A DNA stretch of 38,510 bases from Bacteroidales bacterium UBA1184 (GTDB lineage Bacteria > Bacteroidota > Bacteroidia > Bacteroidales > ML635J-15). The notes below the pieces were generated by a model. It had not been told where the DNA came from. It saw only the letters and a program-made list of their open reading frames with translations, and did not search any database. The translations under genes and the position numbers were made by a program. The stretch lies in the NCBI GenBank assembly GCA_002310235.1, contig DBYO01000042.1:12872-51381 (forward strand), in the 5' to 3' direction. Positions 15,761 to 23,015 of the stretch are shown here, piece by piece. The stretch's first letter is position 1. Each line of letters begins with the position of its first letter.

Positions 15761-16135
15761 TTATTTTTTTTCGTTTTCAATAGCTTCATCAATCACTTTT
15801 TTCAGCGACTCCAATTCCTCGATACTGAAATTCTCCTTTTTTGCAAAGGAAGAAACCAAATCTAAATACGAATTGTTGAAATAACGCTCAACAACACTTC
15901 CAAGATACCGCTGAGAATATTCCTCCTTACTTATTATAGCACTGTAACGATTGGCACGGCAGAAAGTTTCGTGAGTTACAAAACCTTTGTTCTCCAATAT
16001 CTTTATTACAGTAAGCACAGTATTGTAAGCAGGTTTCGGTTCTGGAAATGCCGCAATAATTTCGTTGGCAAATCCCTGACCGATGTTCCAGATTACCTGC
16101 ATCACCTGTTCTTCTCCTTTAGTCAACTCTTTCAT
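15761..16135 (-). CDS. BlaI/MecI/CopY-family transcriptional repressor
   Basis: 124 residues, the family length. It starts with LTKGEEQVMQVIWNIG, then the winged-helix DNA-binding part (PKPAYNTVLTVIKILENKGFVTHE), which in the family inserts into TnA/TGTA-type dyads. A helical dimerisation tail follows (SSFAKKENFSIEELESLKKVIDEAI). It is the first gene of a two-gene operon with the M56/TonB receptor. The expected role is autorepression, relieved when the receptor peptidase signals proteolysis. A dyad over its own promoter supports this. Confidence 0.92.
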   Translation of the reverse strand: MKELTKGEEQVMQVIWNIGQGFANEIIAAFPEPKPAYNTVLTVIKILENKGFVTHETFCRANRYSAIISKEEYSQRYLGSVVERYFNNSYLDLVSSFAKKENFSIEELESLKKVIDEAIENEKK

Positions 16136-16195
16136 AACAAATGAATTTTTATTGTTACTAATCTTAATGTTAAATTTTTAATAATCTCGACACTG

Positions 16196-16224
16196 CAAAT
16201 ATAAATAGTTTTTTAAATATACAA
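16196..16224 (-). promoter_or_regulatory. Promoter of the BlaI/BlaR1 operon
   Basis: Minus-strand TTG (16222-16224), 18 nt, TATATTTG (16196-16203), a good match to the Bacteroidetes promoter. The leader to the ATG at 16135 is about 55 nt. Confidence 0.65.
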
Positions 16225-16238
16225 CTATTTTTTTAGTT
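16203..16238. promoter_or_regulatory. Candidate BlaI operator dyad
   Basis: AAATAGTT (16203-16210) and AACTATTT (16223-16230) form a perfect 8-bp inverted repeat with a 12-bp spacer. A third half-site, TAGTT (16234-16238), pairs again with AACTA (16223-16227). The arms touch the -7 box and the -33 box of the operon promoter, the position expected for an autorepressor. Confidence 0.5.
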
Positions 16239-16414
16239 ATAATGTTATTTTTTTAATCACGTTGTATTTATTTGATTGATTTATAATTAATTATGATGTA
16301 AAAAAATTGAATATTTTATCAAATTTTACGCAATTTTAGGTTAAATATTTACATCCAACTAATAAATTAAGTCACATTTTTTGCCCAAATTCTGCGTGAG
16401 TGTAAAATTTTATG

Positions 16415-16422
16415 TAAGTTTG
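16415..16422 (+). promoter_or_regulatory. Candidate -7 box of porQ
   Basis: TAAGTTTG, 17 bp before the ATG at 16440. The -33 element is not obvious. Confidence 0.45.
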
Positions 16423-16439
16423 CGCGTTAATTTCAAACA

Positions 16440-17489
16440 ATGAAAAGGCTTGTATCAATAATTATTTCTATAATTATCTGTCTTTCTGTATTTTCGCAGA
16501 ACGGCGGTGAAAAAACATACAAGTTCTTGAATATACCAACGTCGGCACGAATATCAGCTCTTGGTGGTTTCAACGTATCGCATATCGATGGTGATCTAAG
16601 CTTCGTGAACGCTAATCCTGCAATGCTAACAGCCGACATGAACAACCAGTTTGTACTTAGCTACACAAATTACGTTTCAGACATAAATCTTGGCTATGCC
16701 ATCTACGCACGCAATTTCGAAAAAGCAGGTATTTTTTCAGCTGGAATACAATACCTTAACTACGGAAAATTCTACAATACAAACGAATTTGGTGAAGTAC
16801 TTGGTAAATTCAAGGCAGCCGACTATGCCATAAATATTTTGTATGCCTACCCTTTGAAAAAATTCAATTTTGGCGGAACATTGAAAACAATTGTTTCGGA
16901 CTACTGGGAAGCAACATCGTTTGGAATGGCTGTAGATTTGGGAGCAACTTACAAGGACACAGCATCGCTTTTCTCGGCCGGCCTGGTATTCAAAAATCTA
17001 GGATTTCAAATAAAAAGATATACAAAAGGCGTACGCGAAAACTTACCAATTGACATGCAGCTTGGTATTACAAAGAGATTCAAGCATGCACCGCTTTCAC
17101 TTTCTCTTACTGCCATAGACTTGTTCAATTGGAGTCTTCGCTACGAAAGCACACTTAGAAACAACTATCAGAACACAGAAGAGACAAAGGAAAATTTCTT
17201 GAACAAACTCGGCCATGCCGGTGACGAACTCATGCGACACTTTGTAATTGGTGCCGACATTAACATCAAGAATGTATTCTACATATCATTAGGATTCAAT
17301 TATCGTCGCAGATCTGAACTTGCTCTTGTAAACAAAGGTAAGATTGTAGGTTTCTCGGCTGGATGCGGCGTCTGTCTGAAAAAATTCAGTTTGGAATATT
17401 CATATTCATCATATCATCTTGCAGGTTCGGTGAACTACGTGTCACTGAAAATAAACCTGGATAATATAATTAGAAAGAATAATGGATAA
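16440..17489 (+). CDS. porQ: Type IX secretion system protein PorQ
   Basis: 349 residues with a signal peptide (MKRLVSIIISIIICLSVFS, cleavage before QNGGEK). It is a predicted outer-membrane beta-barrel of the PorV/FadL-like type. The start of the mature protein has the family signature KTYKFLNIPTSARISALGG followed by VSHIDGDLSFVNANPAML. Alternating aromatic/polar strands run to the C-terminus (YVSLKINL). PorQ works with PorV, PorU and PorZ in the attachment complex that cleaves and anchors T9SS cargo. No other por genes are in the window, as is common because T9SS genes are scattered. It faces birA, with a hairpin between the two stops. Confidence 0.85.
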   Translation: MKRLVSIIISIIICLSVFSQNGGEKTYKFLNIPTSARISALGGFNVSHIDGDLSFVNANPAMLTADMNNQFVLSYTNYVSDINLGYAIYARNFEKAGIFSAGIQYLNYGKFYNTNEFGEVLGKFKAADYAINILYAYPLKKFNFGGTLKTIVSDYWEATSFGMAVDLGATYKDTASLFSAGLVFKNLGFQIKRYTKGVRENLPIDMQLGITKRFKHAPLSLSLTAIDLFNWSLRYESTLRNNYQNTEETKENFLNKLGHAGDELMRHFVIGADINIKNVFYISLGFNYRRRSELALVNKGKIVGFSAGCGVCLKKFSLEYSYSSYHLAGSVNYVSLKINLDNIIRKNNG

Positions 17490-17491
17490 AT

Positions 17492-17524
17492 AGACGATCA
17501 CTGAGTATAGCCGAAGCGTCGTCT
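17492..17524. terminator. Hairpin between convergent porQ and birA
   Basis: AGACGA (17492-17497) pairs with TCGTCT (17519-17524), enclosing CACTGAGTATAGCCGAAGCG. It begins 2 bp after the porQ stop and ends 3 bp before the birA stop, so it can end transcription from both sides, although T-runs are short. The enclosed core recurs at 18383-18402, so this is a repeat-family element serving as terminator. Confidence 0.5.
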
Positions 17525-17527
17525 TAT

Positions 17528-18265
17528 TTAAAAATCATCAATCAACTTAATCTCCTTGATGTCGCATTCGCAAAGCTGGCCAGATACTGCCTGTACGACA
17601 ATCTTTCCAGATGGCTTCACATCCACTATACTACCGCTAATCTCATCCTTTATGCCCTGAATCTTCCACATCATTATCTTACCAAAGCAATAAAGATTCA
17701 ACAGATAGTCGAGACGAAGGTCAGCAAACGGAACATCCTTAATTTCGTTTAGCTTCTTTTCCACCATCTCCGATATGTTAGTTATAAATTCGTTTGCATC
17801 ATAGTCCTTACCAGTGATATTCTTCAACGAAATAGGGTTAGGTAACCATTTAGGAAACTTCTCCTGATTGAGATTTAATCCTACACCTATAACAGATGCC
17901 TTTACAACATTGCCGTCTAACTTATTTTCAATAAGTATTCCGCCAAGTTTTTTACTGTCGTAATAAATATCGTTCGGCCACTTGATCTTCGTCGTAATGC
18001 CCTTTAATTTCAAAAATTCATATATAGCCATTGAGGTTGCCAGACTGACCTTAAAAATTTCCTCTGTCTTTACTTCTGTAAACAGTGCAATACTGAAAAG
18101 TGCGTTCTGGTTGTCGTTGCTCACCCAGATGTTCTGTCCCATTCCTTTGCCTTTTGTCTGCGAATGAGTAAATACTGTTGTAGGTTCAGTTATCTCTCCT
18201 GATGAAAGTCTTTCGGAAAGGTAAGCATTTGTCGAGTCAATCTCGTTGAGTTCTATATATTTCAT
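17528..18265 (-). CDS. birA: Biotin--[acetyl-CoA-carboxylase] ligase
   Basis: 245 residues: the catalytic and C-terminal domains of BirA without the N-terminal DNA-binding domain, so a monofunctional enzyme. It joins biotin via biotinyl-AMP to the lysine of biotin carrier domains. The N-terminus IELNEIDSTNAYL is typical. The nucleotide/biotin loop appears as GKGMGQNIWVS in place of GRGRxGRxW. The core KWPNDIYYDSKKLGGILIE is fully conserved, followed by GVGLNLNQ. A small C-terminal SH3-like domain ends VSGQLCECDIKEI. Its promoter uses a flanking repeat (18294-18323). Confidence 0.93.
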   Translation of the reverse strand: MKYIELNEIDSTNAYLSERLSSGEITEPTTVFTHSQTKGKGMGQNIWVSNDNQNALFSIALFTEVKTEEIFKVSLATSMAIYEFLKLKGITTKIKWPNDIYYDSKKLGGILIENKLDGNVVKASVIGVGLNLNQEKFPKWLPNPISLKNITGKDYDANEFITNISEMVEKKLNEIKDVPFADLRLDYLLNLYCFGKIMMWKIQGIKDEISGSIVDVKPSGKIVVQAVSGQLCECDIKEIKLIDDF

Positions 18266-18293
18266 AGTTTTAAATCTTTTGTAAAATGTTTAG

Positions 18294-18323
18294 CAAAGGT
18301 AGGGAATAATTGATAATTGACAA
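18294..18323 (-). promoter_or_regulatory. birA: Promoter of birA
   Basis: Minus-strand TTG (18321-18323), 19 nt, TACCTTTG (18294-18301): optimal Bacteroidetes spacing. The -33 box lies inside the short repeat TTGATAATTGACAATGG, so a spreading intergenic repeat supplies part of the promoter. Confidence 0.65.
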
Positions 18324-18402
18324 TGGATAATTGATAATCAATCGCCCCTTCGACAGGCTCAGGGAGCTAAATTCTCTCCGCCCACTGAGCGTAGCCGAAG
18401 TG
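18309..18402. repeat. Intergenic repeat cluster (REP-like)
   Basis: Three kinds of repeat are adjacent. First, AT-rich near-direct repeats of TTGATAAT/TTGACAAT/GGATAATTGATAAT (18309-18338). Second, the imperfect palindrome CCCTTCGACAGGCTCAGGG (18346-18364). Third, CACTGAGCGTAGCCGAAGTG (18383-18402), which matches the porQ-birA hairpin core (17499-17518) at 17 of 20 positions. These are the kinds of short palindromes dispersed through many Bacteroidetes genomes. The 60-codon open frame crossing them is not a credible gene. Confidence 0.6.
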
Positions 18403-18994
18403 AAGGAAAACAGTAAGTTCTTTTTCAAAATTTTTCTTCCGCCTAAATACACATTATCATAATAACAATAAAATATATATTTAATTAAATTTAATTGATG
18501 ATTATTATTAATACTTGTGAATAGGTTAGTAAATTTATGAAAATTTGTCTTGCAAGTTACTTGTCAAATGTTATTTTATTGCAGCGAAAAAAGTGTAAGA
18601 TATTTATAATTCAGGATTTTTATATTCGCAGAATTTGACATTTTTCAGTACACCCCTGATGAAAAATTTTATCTCTCCGATTGTTCAAATTGAACCATTT
18701 TTCTGTTGAAAAAAATGCATCAAAAAATAACAAAAAATTCTTGCTTAAATCCAACTTCCATATAGTCGAGCACCTTACAAATCTGCAAGAAAAATTTAAT
18801 AATTTTTATTCACAGAAATAACATTTTGAAAACCGATTCTGTTAATTTCGATTTATTTTTTCAATCAACGACTTACGAAAAAAGCGATTTTTCAATGATT
18901 TTTCATTCAGCAAATTAACCGCATTTTTGAAAAAAGTTGATAAGTTTGCTTGCATTTTTCAAAGAACGTGGAAGTCAATGTACAATGAATAAAA

Positions 18995-19024
18995 AGTAGC
19001 GACGCAATGCATTACGTCGCTACT
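18995..19024 (-). terminator. Intrinsic terminator of the serine dehydratase gene
   Basis: A perfect 10-bp stem AGTAGCGACG (18995-19004)/CGTCGCTACT (19015-19024). Its loop CAATGCATTA can itself pair except for one base, so the whole is a 30-nt near-perfect palindrome. On the minus strand it is followed by TTTTT. The palindrome is of the dispersed GACGCAATGCATTGCGTC type, so a repeat element probably provides the terminator. Confidence 0.75.
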
Positions 19025-19061
19025 ATATGTGTCATCCTAAACATATCATTTAAAATATTTT

Positions 19062-21227
19062 CTAGTTGAAGAACTTCTTCACCTCGTTGGCAAAGTTCTT
19101 CTCCACTTCCTTGCCGTCGCGAGTCTTGGCGAGACCAGCCTTGCCGGTTTCCTTGTAATCGACATTCAGGCGTTCACCAACTTCACGCATCGTAAGCACA
19201 ACCTCGTCAGGTGAAACAAACGACTTCACGCCGCTGAGTGCCATAAGTGCCGCGCTGATTGCGTGCGACGAGTAAATACCGTTACGCTTTACGCAAGGAA
19301 CCTCCACAAGTCCGGCAATAGGGTCGCAGATAAGACCGAGCGAATTCTTTATTGCAATGGTAAAACCTTCAATCATCTGTTCCACATCACCACCTTCGAG
19401 GTAAACCAAGGCTGCTGCCGCCATTGCCGCTGCCGAACCAATTTCGGCCTGGCATCCGTAGTCGGCTCCAGCAGTTGAAACATCGCCGAAAAGTATCATT
19501 CCAAAGAAACCAGCAATCATCAACGATTCGAGTATCTTATCTTCTTCAGGCTTGTGAATTTCATTGTAAGCCTTCAGAACGCCTGGCAAAATTCCGCACG
19601 AACCAGCAGTAGGACAAGCGATTATAACACCCGACTTTGCATTTATCTCGTTTACGGCCACTGCGTATGCAACTGCTTTTCCATAAATATTGTCGAAAAT
19701 CTTGTTTCCTTCGCGATACTTGTTGATATTCTTCGAATCTTTGCCAGTAAGTTTCAATAAGGTGAGTTCGTTGCTCCTAATACCATCGTCAACCGACTTC
19801 TGCATGATGTTCCAGTAGCTGCGCATCTTGTCATAAACCTGCTTGCGGTCGGTATTCTGCAACTGTCTTTCGATGTCAAGAATCAAATCAATCAAGTTTA
19901 TCTTTTCCTCTTTTACATATTCGATAAGTTCCTCGAAAGTGTGGAAAGGCATCATTGGAAGTTCGGTAGCCGAATTTTCGTTGTAAATTTTTGCAATTTT
20001 CGGCAGATTTGCGTTCTTTTCGTTGATTTTTTCAATTTTTCCACCATTCAGGACTGTATCAATCTTTCCGTCGAGTGCAAAATCGAGCATTCCGTCATAG
20101 AACCTTATCTCAACATTTCCAGCACCGATTGAAAAACCTGTTACGCAGTGTGTTCCCTTGTTAGTCTTGAAGATGACTTCGGCAATGTTTGCATTCTTCT
20201 GGTCGGAATATCTTGCATCGTCGTCGGCAGAACCTTTCTTGTATCCGTTGAATTTAGCAATGCTGTTGATGAACTTTATGCCTTTACTGCACAAAGATTC
20301 AGGATTTCCAGCTTCAATCATGCGAGGATCATCGGTAACATAACCGCAAAGTCCGCCGCCGAGTGCCGATGGAGTCTTATGGCCAACGCCAGTGTCGCGG
20401 AACGAACCGATAAGTTTAACCTCAACGGTCTCGATAGTTTCACCCGACTGTTCAACGGCGCAGATAATGTTGCGTGCAATCTGTCCGATTCGGTTTGCGC
20501 CGGCGGTGTGCGAGCTCGACGGACCAACCATAGCAGGACCAACAAGGTCGAAAATACTCATCGGCTTTATGTAGCACTGTATGTAGCGTTCGAAGTCGTC
20601 ACCGATAGAATCAATTTCATCTTTTGCCAGCAACGAATTTATTTCGATTGAAATTTCGTAATAGACATCAATTTTCTTGTCCGACTTCTTTACCTGCCAC
20701 AATTCCATGTAGTCGGTGCTGAGTTCGTGGCGTTCGATGGTTTCGAATATGTTGGAAATAAGTGTATTGTGCGAAATATTTACGCATTTCAGCAACAAGG
20801 TTGTTTTTTTCTTTGCCTCGTCAACCTTGCAACCGAAATCGACATACTTTGTAATTTTGTTGTTCTTATCGATGAATATTTTTCTAAAATCCTCAGTATT
20901 TGGGATGTTGAATTCGTTTCGTCGCGAACTGAACTCAAGGTCTTCGTAGAACGAAGCCAGTATGAAATCTTTTTCCTTACTCGGGAAAACTCTGTACATC
21001 AGTACATTGTTCTTTGTACTGGATACGACTTTCAGAATTTTGTTTTTTAGTCGCTTGAGGTCGAAGTTGTAGAAAACGAACTCCTCGATGTCGCCTTTCT
21101 GCTTGAATATCTTTGTGTGGTTGTTGGGGTCGATTATCTTGTTAAGGTACATTTCGTGTTCTACGAAATCTTCCTTGTCCATTACCTCGAAGTAAATTTC
21201 GGGCATCAGTTCCTTTAAGCTTTTCAT
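19062..21227 (-). CDS. Iron-sulfur L-serine dehydratase with long N-terminal extension
   Basis: 721 residues against ~400-455 for single-chain SdaA-type enzymes. It converts L-serine to pyruvate and ammonia with a [4Fe-4S] cluster. The beta domain starts at Met223 (MSIFDLVGPAMVGPSSSHTAG). The alpha domain follows from ~435, with CPTAGSCGILPGVL, SAAAMAAAALVYLEGG and LICDPIAGLVEVPC, whose cysteines are the likely cluster ligands. Residues 1-222 are an extra acidic/lysine-rich region of mixed strands and helices that I cannot assign. It is read in one frame without interruption, and the ATG at 21227 is preceded by its own -7 box, so the extension is part of the gene. It could be a regulatory or amino-acid-sensing domain; that is inference. 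Confidence 0.9.
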   Translation of the reverse strand: MKSLKELMPEIYFEVMDKEDFVEHEMYLNKIIDPNNHTKIFKQKGDIEEFVFYNFDLKRLKNKILKVVSSTKNNVLMYRVFPSKEKDFILASFYEDLEFSSRRNEFNIPNTEDFRKIFIDKNNKITKYVDFGCKVDEAKKKTTLLLKCVNISHNTLISNIFETIERHELSTDYMELWQVKKSDKKIDVYYEISIEINSLLAKDEIDSIGDDFERYIQCYIKPMSIFDLVGPAMVGPSSSHTAGANRIGQIARNIICAVEQSGETIETVEVKLIGSFRDTGVGHKTPSALGGGLCGYVTDDPRMIEAGNPESLCSKGIKFINSIAKFNGYKKGSADDDARYSDQKNANIAEVIFKTNKGTHCVTGFSIGAGNVEIRFYDGMLDFALDGKIDTVLNGGKIEKINEKNANLPKIAKIYNENSATELPMMPFHTFEELIEYVKEEKINLIDLILDIERQLQNTDRKQVYDKMRSYWNIMQKSVDDGIRSNELTLLKLTGKDSKNINKYREGNKIFDNIYGKAVAYAVAVNEINAKSGVIIACPTAGSCGILPGVLKAYNEIHKPEEDKILESLMIAGFFGMILFGDVSTAGADYGCQAEIGSAAAMAAAALVYLEGGDVEQMIEGFTIAIKNSLGLICDPIAGLVEVPCVKRNGIYSSHAISAALMALSGVKSFVSPDEVVLTMREVGERLNVDYKETGKAGLAKTRDGKEVEKNFANEVKKFFN

Positions 21228-21250
21228 TGTCGTAAATTTTATTTTTTGTG

Positions 21251-21258
21251 CAAAACTA
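21251..21258 (-). promoter_or_regulatory. Candidate -7 box of the serine dehydratase gene
   Basis: TAGTTTTG on the minus strand, 23 bp upstream of the ATG at 21227. It supports translation from that ATG and hence the long N-terminal extension. No good -33 match. Confidence 0.4.
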
Positions 21259-21322
21259 CATTCTGCACGGCAAAATACATAAAAATCTTATGCTATTTTT
21301 TCAACATTTGGATTAACAAATG

Positions 21323-21366
21323 TAGGCTAACAGTCTAAAAGAAGAAAAGGCTTAAAGTCTAAAGTA
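21323..21366. repeat. AGGCTAA/AGTCTAA-type short repeats
   Basis: Degenerate heptads (AGGCTAA, AGTCTAA, GGCTTAA, AGTCTAA) between the serine dehydratase and AAA ATPase genes. The same type recurs at 32622-32695, 33075-33179 and 37371-37402. Confidence 0.5.
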
Positions 21367-21408
21367 TTATCCAAACAAATCGGAATTTTTTGAGGCACAA
21401 ATCCTTAT

Positions 21409-21443
21409 TGAAAATTTTTGCGTATATACGCAATTTTTGTCAA
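21409..21443. repeat. Palindromic repeat copy 1, downstream of the AAA/DUF4143 gene
   Basis: A 35-bp unit with the perfect core palindrome TTGCGTATATACGCAA flanked by AAAATTT on the left and TTTTTGTCAA on the right. It lies 56 bp beyond the stop of the ATPase gene. Copies 2 and 3 (22768-22802, 22844-22878) differ from it at a single base in the core. Confidence 0.85.
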
Positions 21444-21499
21444 TTAAACAAATTATTATATTGGATATTAAAGAGTTAAAAGTATGTTATTGAGACTCA

Positions 21500-22762
21500 T
21501 TAATTATCAATTGAAACTTTGTCAAACAAGAAATCGTAGATATTGAGTATCAATATTCCATCATCATTGTAATAGGTAGGTTGCATTCCACCAACAATGA
21601 CTACTTTCTTGAAATTGTCGTCTATCCGTTTTAAAGAATTCAGTTCTTGTTTCTGTTTATCTATAGTAGGCAACGCAAAAGCAGATTGTATGTAAATTCG
21701 ATTGTAACCCTTATTGCACACAAAATCAACTTCCAGATTTTTTCGTTCACTGATTCCTTTTTCGTTGCGCGTATTGAAAATTACCTGTCCGACATCGACA
21801 GAGTAATCCCTTATGCGCAATTCGTTGTATATCATATTTTCCAACAAGTGAGTTTCTTCTGTTTGACGGAAATTTAACCTTGAATTACGTAATCCTAAGT
21901 CTTCAAAATAATATTTTACTGGAGTATCAATGTATTTGCGTCCTTTTATATCGTATCGAACAGATTTTTCAATCAGAAAGGCATCTTGCATATAATCAAG
22001 ATACTGCTTTATTGTATTGACAGAAATACTGCTTTGCTTAGTCGATTTGAATGTATTCTGGATTTTCAATGAATTGGTAAGGCTACCTATGCCGCTTGCA
22101 ATTACATCTATAAGTTCTTCCAAGTCAGCATCCAGTTGAATTGAATATCGTTCCTTAATATCTTTCAGATATGTGTGTGTAAACAGACTTTTCAAGTATT
22201 CCTTGCGTTCACTTTCGTTTTGTATAGTAACGACTTTGGGCAAACCGCCATATTGCATATAATCGAACAGCAATCTCATATCGTATGTATTGGTATTTGG
22301 CTGTGCCGACATATATTCTACAAAGTTAAGCGGATGAATACGAATTTCTTCGCCACGACCTCTAAATTCTGTAATCACATCTTTCGACAGAAACTTTGCA
22401 TTCGAACCTGTAACATAAACATCTGCATTTTTCACATGAAGGTAACTGTTTAGTACATCTTCAAATTCATTAACCATTTGTACCTCATCAAGCAGAATAT
22501 AGTACATTTTTTCATCAATTATCAATGTATCAATATAATGCAATAAATTGTCAGGATTTCTCAGTTCGTTGTTGCGCCTGTCCTCCAAGTTTATTTTTAT
22601 TATATGGTCGGGTGTAATCCCTTCACTATGCAATGCATTAGCAAATAGGTTGAACAGAAGGTACGATTTTCCTGAACGCCTCATTCCTGTAACAACCTTA
22701 ATCATTCCATTATGTCTGCTGTTCAATAATTTACGCAGATAAATATCTCTCTTTATTTCCAT
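21500..22762 (-). CDS. AAA-family ATPase with DUF4143 C-terminal domain
   Basis: 420 residues from the ATG at 22762 (MEIKRDIYLRKLL); the open frame extends 10 codons further into the repeat but the ATG fits the family start. Walker A is GMRRSGKS (26-33), Walker B ILLDEVQ (Asp92-Glu93), then a sensor-like VTGSNAKFLS and FRGRGEEIRIHPLNFVEY. The C-terminal half (~200-410) is the DUF4143 region, with Tyr-rich KYYFEDLGLRNSRL and NLEVDFVCNKGYNRIYIQSAF, which resembles a degenerate PD-(D/E)xK nuclease core (E..D...Q in place of ExK). The family is abundant in Bacteroidetes with no established function. The gene is bracketed by three copies of a palindromic repeat. Confidence 0.88.
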   Translation of the reverse strand: MEIKRDIYLRKLLNSRHNGMIKVVTGMRRSGKSYLLFNLFANALHSEGITPDHIIKINLEDRRNNELRNPDNLLHYIDTLIIDEKMYYILLDEVQMVNEFEDVLNSYLHVKNADVYVTGSNAKFLSKDVITEFRGRGEEIRIHPLNFVEYMSAQPNTNTYDMRLLFDYMQYGGLPKVVTIQNESERKEYLKSLFTHTYLKDIKERYSIQLDADLEELIDVIASGIGSLTNSLKIQNTFKSTKQSSISVNTIKQYLDYMQDAFLIEKSVRYDIKGRKYIDTPVKYYFEDLGLRNSRLNFRQTEETHLLENMIYNELRIRDYSVDVGQVIFNTRNEKGISERKNLEVDFVCNKGYNRIYIQSAFALPTIDKQKQELNSLKRIDDNFKKVVIVGGMQPTYYNDDGILILNIYDFLFDKVSIDN

Positions 22763-22767
22763 ATTTC

Positions 22768-22802
22768 TGAAAATTTTTGCGTATATCCGCAATTTTTGTC
22801 AA
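22768..22802. repeat. Palindromic repeat copy 2, in the leader of the AAA/DUF4143 gene
   Basis: The same 35-bp unit as copy 1, with core TTGCGTATATCCGCAA (one mismatch in the palindrome). It ends 5 bp before the ATG at 22762 and overlaps the expected transcription start, the classical place for a repressor site or a leader hairpin. Confidence 0.85.
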
Positions 22803-22804
22803 CG

Positions 22805-22835
22805 CAAAAGTATTACTCCTTGTGTATAAATGCAA
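22805..22835 (-). promoter_or_regulatory. Promoter of the AAA/DUF4143 gene
   Basis: Minus-strand TTG (22833-22835), 20 nt, TACTTTTG (22805-22812), a good Bacteroidetes promoter. It fits exactly between repeat copies 3 and 2, whose centres are 76 bp apart, so the promoter is framed by the two palindromes. Confidence 0.65.
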
Positions 22836-22843
22836 ATTTTTAT

Positions 22844-22878
22844 TGAAAATTTTTGCGTATATCCGCAATTTTTGTCAA
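22844..22878. repeat. Palindromic repeat copy 3, upstream of the AAA/DUF4143 promoter
   Basis: Identical over 35 bp to copy 2. Copies 1 and 3 also share the extra bases TTAT/TTTAT before TGAAAA. In all three copies the AAAATTTTTG side is on the left, so they are direct repeats flanking the gene. Confidence 0.85.
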
Positions 22879-22966
22879 TGAAAAATTGTATTTAATTGTT
22901 ATAGAAATATATAGTATGATTCCTTTTGTCCAAATTAACTTATTGCATCTAAAAACATTCCTTCAT

Positions 22967-22999
22967 TTGCCATCCATATTTCCAAAAAACTTACTTTTG
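22967..22999 (+). promoter_or_regulatory. Candidate promoter of the cysteine desulfidase gene
   Basis: TTG (22967-22969), 22 nt, TACTTTTG (22992-22999), 16 bp before the ATG at 23016. Confidence 0.5.
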
Positions 23000-23015
23000 C
23001 AAAAAATTTTTTTGT

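Larger units (their letters stand above)
16136..16439. other. Divergent intergenic region between blaI-like and porQ
   Basis: 304 bp, very AT-rich, no ORF. It holds the BlaI-operon promoter and candidate operator (16196-16238) on the left and the porQ -7 box (16415-16422) on the right. Between about 16240 and 16400 only A/T runs are seen. Confidence 0.6.
18266..19061. other. 796-bp intergenic region between birA and the serine dehydratase gene
   Basis: No credible ORF. It holds the birA promoter and repeat cluster (18294-18402), then ~590 bp of AT-rich sequence (18403-18990) with many T/A runs and no recognised RNA or gene, and the terminator hairpin of the serine dehydratase gene (18995-19024). 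A TAAGTTTG at 18941 has no usable -33 partner. Confidence 0.6.

Noticed and set aside
18270..18452. 60-codon minus-strand ORF upstream of birA
   Set aside because: It is a translation of the AT-rich and palindromic repeats and crosses the birA promoter.
18941..19024. Small plus-strand RNA from the TAAGTTTG box to the terminator hairpin
   Set aside because: There is no -33 element at proper spacing and no U-tract after the hairpin on the plus strand; the hairpin fits a minus-strand terminator.
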